The notes beneath the pieces are model-generated. The model was not told the DNA's origin and made no database searches. It saw only the letters and a list, made by a program, of their open reading frames with translations. 64,000 bases of DNA from NCBI RefSeq assembly GCF_004833285.1, contig NZ_STFG01000001.1, forward strand, positions 591,119 through 655,118, read 5' to 3'. The stretch is from Lampropedia puyangensis. GTDB lineage: Bacteria; Pseudomonadota; Gammaproteobacteria; Burkholderiales; Burkholderiaceae_C. The translations under genes and the position numbers were made by a program. Numbering within the stretch: the first letter of the stretch is position 1; every line of letters starts with the position of its first letter. Of this stretch, positions 54,169-62,600 are shown piece by piece.

Positions 54169-56448
54169 ATGGCTTATATCCGTAGTCAAAAACACCGAGT
54201 TACTCGGCAAGTGGCTTCTTCTTCTGTGGTGGCTGCAATAGGCTTGGCCGCTTGCAGCTCTGTATTGGCACAACAAGTTGCGCCTGATGCGCGCAATGCT
54301 CGCACACTTGCTGAAGTGGAAGTGTCAGGTGATGCGCAGACCTACAAAACCGAGCAGGCTGCCAGCCCCAAAATGACAGCGAATTTGGTTGATACGCCGC
54401 AAACTGTTACGGTGATTAACCGTGAAGTGATTGAAGAGCAAAACGCCAGCACGTTGCAAGAGGCACTGCGCAATACACCGGGGGTGACTCTGTTGTTGGG
54501 TGAAGGCGGCAACTCCAACACCAAAGACAACATTTTTATGCGCGGTTTTGATACCAGCAGCAGTATTTTTGTTGATGGGGTGCGCGATTTGGGCAGCCAG
54601 AGCCGCGATACCTTCAATGTCGAGCAAATCGATGTGATCAAAGGGGCCTCCGGTTCTGAATATGGCCGTGGCGCCCCATCGGGCACCATCAATATGGCCA
54701 CCAAAGTTCCTTTTACGGGCAACGCCAATGAAGCGCGCGTTTCCATGGGAACTGACGACCATAAACGCATTACGGCGGACATCAATCGCAGTTTGTCAGA
54801 TACGTCTGCCGTGCGTTTGAATGCCATGGCGCAAAACAGCGGGACCCCAGGGCGCGATTTTGTGCGCAACAAGGGTTTTGGTTTTGCGCCATCGGTAGGA
54901 TTTGGTTTAGGCACGCCGACACGCGTGTTTGCTGATTTATCGTATGTGAAAAAAAACAATCGCCCAGACGGTGGCGTGCCCACATTGGGTTTGCCCGGTT
55001 TTTACAATGCGGCGCTGGCCAATGCAGGTGTTGATTTGAGTGGTTTGGCCGCTGTTGACAGCTCCAATTACTACGGCAGCTTGAGTGACTACAGCAAGAC
55101 CGAAAGCACCCAGGCCACATTGCGTGTGGAGCATGACTTCAGTGCCGATGCCACGCTGCGCAATACCACCCGCATCGGGCAGAATGAGTTTGATCAACTG
55201 CTCACGGGCACCAGTGCTGTTGTTAGCGATGGCTCTGGCGCCAATGCCGTGGCCAGACTGGATCCTGCGACATGGACGGCGTCTCGCTCACGTCAGTTGC
55301 GTTGGCAAAAAAATTCGATAGCCACCAACCAAACCAATTTGAGTGCTCGCTTTGCGCTGGCTGGCATGCAGCACACGCTCAATACGGGGGTGGAGCTGAT
55401 CTATGAGAAGCAGACCACTAAAGGTCTTACGGGCGCGGGTACCGTGGCACAAGCCAACTTGTACAACCCGAATGTGAATGACCCGATCGCAGGGCAAGAC
55501 ATCCAACGGACTGGCCAGCGCAGCAACGGTAACACCAAAACGCTGGCGTTGTATGCGTTTGATACGGTGGAGCTGCACCCTCAGTGGCAAGCCACAGGAG
55601 GGGTGCGGGTTGAGCGTTACCGCACGCAGAATGACTCGGTGACAGCACCTGATGCGGCTGGCGTTCAAACCTTCAGCAACCTCAAAGCCAGTGATACCTT
55701 GGTGAGCGGCAAGTTGGGATTGGTGTTCAAGCCTACAGCCAATGGTTCTATCTACGGTGGAATCTCCACTTCTCAGCAGCCTCCTGGCGGCAGCAACTTC
55801 ACGTTGAGTGCAACCGAAAGCAGCATCAATAACCCCAATATGGATCCGTCTAAATCGACCAACGTGGAGTTGGGCACGAAATGGAACCTGTGGGATAACC
55901 GCTTGATGGTGACAGGTGCTGTGTTCCGTACAACGGTTAAAAACGACCTGACCCGCACGGTCGAAGGTGACATTCAGCAGTACGGTAAAAAGCAAGTCTC
56001 TGGCGTTGAATTGGGTGTTGTTGGGCAACTGACACCGGCCTGGAATGTAACGGCAGGCTTGGCACGCATGAACACCAAGGTCAAGGATGGCTCTTCCACC
56101 CAAACAGGGGCGCAGTTGAACTGGTCACCCAAACTGAGCTTCACCAGCTGGACTTCCTATCGTTTGGGTAATGGACTGACCGTTGGTGGTGGCGCGCGGT
56201 ATATGGATTCGGTGACACGTTCGGTCAGCAACAGTGCTGATCCAGCTATGTCCAATATGCTCAATACGCCGTCGTATTGGGTGTATGACGCGTACTTGGC
56301 TTATGAGATCAACCGCAATGTGTCCCTGCAGTTGAACGTATTCAACCTGGCTGATAAAAAGTACATCGCCAATTTGAATAACAACGGTGGCCGCTATACA
56401 CCAGGTGCGGCGCGTTCTGCACAGGTGACTGCCAATATCAAGTTCTAA
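54169..56448 (+). CDS. TonB-dependent catecholate siderophore receptor (Fiu-like)
   Basis: A 759-residue outer-membrane receptor. The signal peptide (about 1-34: VASSSVVAAIGLAACSSVLAQ) precedes a plug with VDTPQTVTVINREVIEEQNAS, DNIFMRGFDTSSSIFVDG and VIKGASGSEYGRGAPSGTIN; the barrel follows and the protein ends ANIKF. The RGF, QI-D-VIKG and YGRG..SG features match Fiu/CirA-type receptors for monocatechol siderophores. The start at 54169 begins the signal peptide; the frame extends to 54100. The PKHD hydroxylase gene that follows is the same neighbour fiu has in E. coli (ybiX). Confidence 0.9.
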   Translation: MAYIRSQKHRVTRQVASSSVVAAIGLAACSSVLAQQVAPDARNARTLAEVEVSGDAQTYKTEQAASPKMTANLVDTPQTVTVINREVIEEQNASTLQEALRNTPGVTLLLGEGGNSNTKDNIFMRGFDTSSSIFVDGVRDLGSQSRDTFNVEQIDVIKGASGSEYGRGAPSGTINMATKVPFTGNANEARVSMGTDDHKRITADINRSLSDTSAVRLNAMAQNSGTPGRDFVRNKGFGFAPSVGFGLGTPTRVFADLSYVKKNNRPDGGVPTLGLPGFYNAALANAGVDLSGLAAVDSSNYYGSLSDYSKTESTQATLRVEHDFSADATLRNTTRIGQNEFDQLLTGTSAVVSDGSGANAVARLDPATWTASRSRQLRWQKNSIATNQTNLSARFALAGMQHTLNTGVELIYEKQTTKGLTGAGTVAQANLYNPNVNDPIAGQDIQRTGQRSNGNTKTLALYAFDTVELHPQWQATGGVRVERYRTQNDSVTAPDAAGVQTFSNLKASDTLVSGKLGLVFKPTANGSIYGGISTSQQPPGGSNFTLSATESSINNPNMDPSKSTNVELGTKWNLWDNRLMVTGAVFRTTVKNDLTRTVEGDIQQYGKKQVSGVELGVVGQLTPAWNVTAGLARMNTKVKDGSSTQTGAQLNWSPKLSFTSWTSYRLGNGLTVGGGARYMDSVTRSVSNSADPAMSNMLNTPSYWVYDAYLAYEINRNVSLQLNVFNLADKKYIANLNNNGGRYTPGAARSAQVTANIKF

Positions 56449-56464
56449 ATCAAGCCGGGCTGCC

Positions 56465-56502
56465 GTTGGCCATTTGCTGCTTGCTGTAGGAAAATGGCCA
56501 AC
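56465..56502 (+). other. Inverted repeat between receptor and hydroxylase
   Basis: GTTGGCCATTT / AAATGGCCAAC, 11-base perfect arms, loop of 16, just after the receptor stop. There is no T-run, so it may be a transcript-stabilising stem rather than a terminator. Confidence 0.45.
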
Positions 56503-56589
56503 ACGAGTTCCGGCTTGATACTTGTTGGGGGGCGTGCGCACGCCTGCCCCATGCCAACTGATTCACCAGTAGATGAAAGAGCGCACACC

Positions 56590-57267
56590 ATGATGCTGCA
56601 TATTCCCGGAGTGCTGACGCCAGATGAGGTGTTGGCGATACAGCAACGACTTCAACAAGCGGACTGGGGTGATGGGCTGGCCACTGTGGGGGCGTTGGGC
56701 GCTACGGTGAAGCACAATCGGCAGTTACCGCAACAAGCCCCTGTTGCGCAGGAACTGGCCCAATACGTCAGTCAGGCGGTACGCAAACACCCATTGTTTG
56801 TTTCGAATGCCTTGCCGCTGCATGTCTTGCCGCCGCTCTTTAACCGCTACGAAGGAGGCGAGAACTATGGTCTGCATGTAGATGGCGCGATTCGCCAGTT
56901 GCCAAACGGACAGAGTATGCGCACCGATGTTTCCTGTACGCTGTTCTTGTGCGAACCAGATACTTACGAAGGGGGCGAGCTGGTGGTCGTGGACACGTAT
57001 GGCACGCACGAAGTGAAGTTGCCAGCAGGCGATATGGTGGTGTATCCCTCAACCAGCTTGCACCAAGTGTTGCCTGTTACGCAGGGCGTGCGTTTGGCCT
57101 CGTTTTTTTGGGTGCAAAGTTTGGTGCAGGACGATCAGCGCCGAGCGATGCTGTTTGAGCTGGATCAAACCATTCAACGTTTGCTGGCGCAGTTGGGCAG
57201 TACGACCGAAACCGTGGCGTTGACCAGCCACTACCACAACCTGATTCGCCAATGGGCGCAAACCTGA
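56590..57267 (+). CDS. Fe2+-dependent dioxygenase of the PKHD-type hydroxylase family (YbiX/PiuC)
   Basis: A 225-residue 2-oxoglutarate/Fe(II) oxygenase. The metal facial triad is visible as H96-x-D98 (YGLHVDGA) and His158 (STSLHQV), with Arg168 ([12 protein letters not shown]) for 2-oxoglutarate. The start at 56590 gives the usual PiuC length of about 226; the open frame reaches back to 56494 without conserved sequence. Family members are usually next to Fiu-type iron receptors. Its substrate has not been shown; oxidation of a siderophore or catechol is a fair guess. Confidence 0.9.
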   Translation: MMLHIPGVLTPDEVLAIQQRLQQADWGDGLATVGALGATVKHNRQLPQQAPVAQELAQYVSQAVRKHPLFVSNALPLHVLPPLFNRYEGGENYGLHVDGAIRQLPNGQSMRTDVSCTLFLCEPDTYEGGELVVVDTYGTHEVKLPAGDMVVYPSTSLHQVLPVTQGVRLASFFWVQSLVQDDQRRAMLFELDQTIQRLLAQLGSTTETVALTSHYHNLIRQWAQT

Positions 57268-57274
57268 CACCAGT

Positions 57275-57310
57275 GGCAGCACCGGTGGTGTTGTGTACAA
57301 AGGTGCTGCC
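57275..57310 (+). terminator. Possible terminator after the hydroxylase
   Basis: GGCAGCACC / GGTGCTGCC arms nine bases long with an 18-base loop just after the stop; the tail (GCGCCTGTTTTG) is only weakly T-rich. Confidence 0.4.
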
Positions 57311-57345
57311 GCGCCTGTTTTGCAGTAAAGGCTATTTGTGTTTGT

Positions 57346-57687
57346 TCAGAATGGCCCTTTGAAAATGAAAAAAGCCCCCAGTCCTATGCAACCAAAGCCG
57401 ATCAAATGGTTGAGGGTCAGTGACTCTTTGAGCACCAGCGTCGAAAATACGGCAAACACCACCAAGGTGATGACTTCCTGCATGGTTTTGAGTTCTGCTG
57501 CTGAATAGTGTGCGTGGCCTAAGCGGTTTGCCGGTACTGCCAAGCAGTATTCAATCAAGGCGATGGCCCAACTGATCAACACCACTTTGACCAGAGGCGC
57601 ATGCGGAAACTTCAAGTGGCCATACCAAGCGATGGTCATGAAGACATTGGAGAACACCAGCAGAAGAATGGGGAGCCATTTCGCCAT
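57346..57687 (-). CDS. DUF486 family small membrane protein
   Basis: A 113-residue protein with four membrane helices and the DUF486 pattern NVFMTIAWYGHLK near the N-terminus, AIALIEYCLAVPANR in the middle and VFSTLVLKESLTLNHLIGFGCI at the end. It resembles small drug/metabolite-type membrane proteins, but transport has not been shown. Single gene convergent with the PKHD hydroxylase. Confidence 0.88.
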   Translation of the reverse strand: MAKWLPILLLVFSNVFMTIAWYGHLKFPHAPLVKVVLISWAIALIEYCLAVPANRLGHAHYSAAELKTMQEVITLVVFAVFSTLVLKESLTLNHLIGFGCIGLGAFFIFKGPF

Positions 57688-57808
57688 TCAAGAACCTCCG
57701 TCATTGGCATGGTTATGCATGCTGAAGCAGCTCAGCATGCGGCGATTGATTATCTCTGCAATGGCACGACCAGAAGTTGGTGTTCGCTATCTTCAATGTT
57801 CAAGGGTG

Positions 57809-59575
57809 TCAGTACACGTCGCGTAAATAGCGTTTGTCTTTCTTGAGCTGGTTGACGTAGTCAGCTGCTTTTTCGTGTGACGTGCCACCATGTTCTGCCA
57901 CAATGGTGTGCAGCATGTCGTCCACATCTTTGGCCATGCGCGTGGCGTCGCCACACACATAAAAGTGGGCACCTTCTTGCAGCCATGCAAAGAGTTCTGC
58001 GCCATGTTCGCGCATGCGGTTTTGCACATACACCTTTTCACCTTGGTCGCGTGAGAAGGCCAGCTCTAGTCGGCTGAGGTGGCCGTCTTGGTGCCATTGG
58101 CTTAGCTCATTTTCGTAGATGTAGTCGTTTGCACGGTGCTGGTCACCAAAGAAAAGCCAGTTCTTGCCTTTTGCACCTGTGGTTTGACGTTCTTGCAAGA
58201 AGGCACGAAATGGTGCAATCCCTGTGCCGGGGCCCACCATGATAATGGGCGCATCGGTGTTTTGTGGTACGCGAAAGGCTTTGTTGGGGGAGATGAAAAT
58301 GGCCGGTTTCTCCCCACGGCCAACCCGGTCGGCCAGGTAGGTAGAGCACACTCCACCGCGCTGGCGGCCTGCATGTTGGTAGCGCACAGCCGCAATGGTT
58401 AGGTGGACTTGGTTGGGGTACGCTTTGCCACTGGATGAAATGGAGTAGGCGCGGTGCTGCAAGGGGCGCAATTGCGCAACCAGCTCTTGTATGCCAATCG
58501 TTTGCGCAGGGTTGAGCATCAGTAAATCCAGAATGTCTTTGCCCCAAAGCCAGGCATCGAGCGCATCTTTGTCGTCATGCTCCAGAATGTATTGGAGTTC
58601 TTCGTGTTGACTGCCTTGCCCAATCCAGTCCACTAATTTGCGTGAGGGGGCTGAGATTTCCAGTTGGTGCGTAAGTAAGTCCCCCAAGCTGCTTTCATGG
58701 CCCGGCACTGGGCTGTCGTAGTCCACATTCAAACGCTCAAGCAGCAATTGAACCAAGGCCGGATCATTGACAGGAACGATGCCCAGTGCATCGCCTGCCT
58801 CATAGTGCAGGCCACTGCCTTCCAGGTCGAACTCAAAGTGGCGAATGTCTTTGGCTGATGCAGCGCCAGATAGTTTGTGGTTGCTCAGCAAGGTAGAGGC
58901 ATAAGGATTTTTCCGGCCCGTGCCTGGAATGGCTGGCGTGGTTGGAGTGGCGCTGGCAGCAGGCGCGGCTATTGCCCCAGCACCTGCCGTGCGGGCGAAT
59001 TGGGGCATGGCGGCTTCTATCCATGTTTGCGCTTGTGTTTCGTATTCAACGTCGCAATCGACGCGTTCACACAGACGCTTTGCGCCGAGCTGCTCAAGCC
59101 GCATATCAATGAGCTTGCCGGCTTGGCAAAAGCCGTCGTAGCCCGTATCGCCTATAGCCAGTACGGCAAAGTGCATGTGCTCCACACGTGGGGCGGTGCT
59201 TGCTGAAATGGCATCCCAAAACAATTGCGCGTTGTCAGGCATTTCACCTTCTCCGTACGTGGAGCTGATAACCAGAACGTGACGCATGGCGGCAAATACC
59301 CCTAAATCCACTTCGCCCAAGGCCTGAACGACCGGGGCCATACCTTGCGCGCGCGCCAGTGTGGCCGCATGTTGGGCCAATGCTTCAGCATTGCCTGTTT
59401 GGGAACCGAACAAAATATGCAATGGCACTGAGGCAGTTGCAGCCTGCGCACCGGCGGCCGTGTTGGCGCTCTCCAAAACCAACAAGCGCGAGTGCAGGCC
59501 AGCCAAGAAGCCAGCGAGCCATGATTTTTGATCGGCACTGAACGGGGCGTCTTCAGGAATGTAAGGAATTTTCAT
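57809..59575 (-). CDS. cysJ: CysJ-type diflavin reductase (sulfite reductase flavoprotein subunit-like)
   Basis: A 588-residue FMN/FAD/NADPH protein. The FMN domain (about 50-190) has GSQTGNAEALA and STYGEGEMPDN; an alanine/proline-rich linker follows (about 195-225); the FAD domain has HRAYSISSSG and GVCSTYL; the NADPH domain has GPGTGIAPFRAFLQER and ends LRDVY. The length agrees with E. coli CysJ (599), which transfers electrons to the sulfite reductase CysI. No cysI is beside it: instead it follows a GltB-like gene, 103 bases downstream on the same strand. It may therefore serve another partner. Confidence 0.87.
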   Translation of the reverse strand: MKIPYIPEDAPFSADQKSWLAGFLAGLHSRLLVLESANTAAGAQAATASVPLHILFGSQTGNAEALAQHAATLARAQGMAPVVQALGEVDLGVFAAMRHVLVISSTYGEGEMPDNAQLFWDAISASTAPRVEHMHFAVLAIGDTGYDGFCQAGKLIDMRLEQLGAKRLCERVDCDVEYETQAQTWIEAAMPQFARTAGAGAIAAPAASATPTTPAIPGTGRKNPYASTLLSNHKLSGAASAKDIRHFEFDLEGSGLHYEAGDALGIVPVNDPALVQLLLERLNVDYDSPVPGHESSLGDLLTHQLEISAPSRKLVDWIGQGSQHEELQYILEHDDKDALDAWLWGKDILDLLMLNPAQTIGIQELVAQLRPLQHRAYSISSSGKAYPNQVHLTIAAVRYQHAGRQRGGVCSTYLADRVGRGEKPAIFISPNKAFRVPQNTDAPIIMVGPGTGIAPFRAFLQERQTTGAKGKNWLFFGDQHRANDYIYENELSQWHQDGHLSRLELAFSRDQGEKVYVQNRMREHGAELFAWLQEGAHFYVCGDATRMAKDVDDMLHTIVAEHGGTSHEKAADYVNQLKKDKRYLRDVY

Positions 59576-59678
59576 AGTCTGGTTTGAGGGGGACGACCCT
59601 ATCCGGTCGGTCCAAATATTGGAGTGGCCAATGCCTGCACAGAGTCCTAGGCATTGGTCGTGTTGCTGCTTCGCGGTC

Positions 59679-62600
59679 TTAACGTGCCGCGCTCAGGGCT
59701 GCAGTCAGATCTGGCAACGCTGCCTTGGCAAACAGCTCTTCAAAATCAGGCATGCGCCCAAGTGCAGCGGTATTGCGGCGGTCTTGGTCCATGATCCAAC
59801 CATATGTGGCCGGCGCATCAATAGAGCGGATGTTGCGTTGTGCCAACGCCGCTTTGTAGTCCGCCAGGCGCTTGGCGGCAATCAAGGCTGCCAGTGCGTC
59901 ATCGCTGTATGACTCAATGGCAGCACGGGCATGGCGTTGCAGCTTGCTCATCAAACCAAAGTCTTCGGTCATCAGTAGGTTGCGCACGGCTTTTTGGGCT
60001 GCGGCGTCTTCAACGCGCGTATCTTTGGGCAACTGGCTGAGGGCCAATTGCTGCGCCGTACGCAGCACTGTGTAGTTGTTGAGCAGCACCAGCATTGCGT
60101 GGTTGTCCATTTCGCCATAAGCGGGTACGGCCCCAGCGGCAATGGGTTTACCGTCGCGCCACGCCCGTTTGAATTTGGCGACTTGGTGGCTGGCTAGCGC
60201 TGTAGAGAGTTCTTCGAGCAGCTCTTTGCGGGGTTTGTTCTGCAAAATGGCTGACGCATCTTGGTACAGCAGCAAGGCGCGCGGCATGGCAAATACAAAA
60301 TGCACACGCTCGGCATCCCAATGGGTCAGGAGCCAGGCGGCCTTCTCTGAATGGGTGGCCTCAACATGCCAGCGCAGCAATTGCAAGATGGCCTGTTCAT
60401 GCACACGCGGCATTTCGCCCTCGTCAGTGAGTTGGCCCAGCAATACAGAGTCGCTGGCGGCGTACTGCGCCAAGGTGTTGTACGGGTCGTATTGGTAGGC
60501 AAAGCCACCGCTCATGCCGTTGCCAAAGCCTTTGCCATACGTCCCCAGGTTGAGCACGACGCCGTTGGTCATGTATTCACAGCAGAAGTCGCCAACGCCT
60601 TCCACGATGGCTGTGGCGCCAGAATTGCGCACCGCAAAGCGATCACCAGCCTGGCCTTGTACAAACAAGCGACCGCCTGTCGCGCCAAACAGGGCGAAGT
60701 TGCCGATCAATACGTTGCCGCCCGGCTCTTGCGAGCCGCCACCTGGCGACAGCACGATCAGCTCACCCCCGCATTGGCCTTTGCCAACCCCGTCGTTACA
60801 GGTGCCGCTGTGTTGCATGCGCATACCGTCATTGCAGAAGGCGCCATACGATTGGCCTGCTGCACCGCTGGTGTGGATGCGCACACTGCCAGCGCCCAAG
60901 TAGCGGCGGCCACGGTCATCGCACAGTACCGCAGGAGTGGACTGCAATTGCTCCTCTGTCAGTTCGTGGTTGAGCATGCGTTCGATGTCGATGGCCAATT
61001 GGCCGCCCACGCTTTTGCAACGGTTGCTCAGCACCACCCCATCGCCGAGTTCAACGCGGTCGGCATGGTTGCCCACCAGTGCATGCCGCACAGGAGCCAA
61101 CCAGATTTGATCGTGTGTGAAGTCTTTTTCTAAATACACCGGGGCAGCAATCGTGACTTCGGGCACTACGGTGAGCATGGCGCGCAAGTCGAGTGCACCC
61201 ACTTCATGCGCATGTGCCATTTGATGCAACAGGTCGCTGCGGCCACGCGCTGCGCGCAACGATGGCAGGCCAATGCGCGCCAAAATTTCACGCACTTCAT
61301 GGGCCACATTCATGAAGTATTGGGCCAATTGCCGAGGGTCGCCATCGAAAGCTTCGGCATTGGTTGTTAAGCCTGCGGGACATTTGATGTTGCAGTTCTT
61401 GGCCATCACGCATTTGAGCATCATCAGCGCAGTGGTGCCAAACTCAAAGCTGTCGCCGCCCAGCAAAGCCGCTTTGACCACGTCGGAGCCGGTTTGCATG
61501 GCACCGGAGCAGCGCAATTGCACCTTGGCGCGCAAGCCGTTGGCACACAGCGCATGGTGCACTTCGGCAATGCCAATTTCAGCGACTCGACCGGTATATT
61601 TCAAACTGGTGACCGATGCGGCGCCAGTGCCGCCGGTATTGCCAGCTACGTTGATGACATCCGCCCCCGCTTTGGCAACCCCCACTGCAATGGTGCCAAT
61701 GCCTTCGCTGGAGACGAGCTTGACAATGACTTTGACGCGTGCGGCCTTGCAGTCATGGATCAGCTGGGCCAAATCTTCAATGGAATAGGTATCGTGGTGC
61801 GGTGGCGGTGAGACCAGCTCTACCCCCGGTGTGCCGCCGCGAGCTGCGGCAATTTCCACCGTGACTTTGGGCGCAGGCAGTTGCCCGCCTTCGCCGGGCT
61901 TGGCCCCTTGACCGATTTTAATTTCCAGCTCTTCAAGCATGGGGTCAGCGAGGTAGCCTGCCCATACACCAAAGCGGCCTGAGGCGAGCTGTTTGATGCG
62001 TGAGGCACGAATGGTGCCGTGGCGCGAGTAGTGTTCACCGCCTTCACCGCAGTTGCTCATGCCGCCCACCATGTTGGTGCCATGGGCCACGGCTTCGTGG
62101 GCGGGGGCTACCAGGGCGCCATGGCTCATCGCGCCGGACGCGAAGGTGCGTGTAATTTCGCTGGCCGGTTGTACGGCGCTTAATGGCAAGCTGCTTGGGG
62201 CCTCAAAAAGGCGGCTCAAATAGTCAGCTGCTGCATTGCAGGCGTGGATGTGCAGTGCCTCGTTGTGAACCCGCATGTCAAGAATCGAAGGCCCAAAGCG
62301 GGTGAGCAATGCATCACCAAGTGCAGCAAGGCGCGCGGGCGCTTCGAGCAATCCGTCAACACAGTCAGTCAGGTGCAAGGCAAAGCGCTGTCCTTCTTCA
62401 ACGACTTGACTGCGCAGGCCGCGAACTGCAAAGCCGTTGTTGCACAAGGCGTAGCGGCCCAGTTTTCGGCCAAATTCGGCGGCACTGTCTACGTGGGTAA
62501 GGTCGGCGGGGAAGGCCAAGATATCGCGCAGCGCAGCGGGGCGCTTTTTACGCTCTTGCAGCATCAGACTGGAGAATTCCCGGTAGGCCGGCGTGATGGT

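Noticed and set aside
55288..56103. 271-residue frame antisense to the Fiu-like receptor
   Set aside because: No ribosome-binding site or domain; receptor on the other strand is clear.
60351..61133. 260-residue frame antisense to the GltB-like gene
   Set aside because: Shadow; histidine- and alanine-rich with no conserved pattern.
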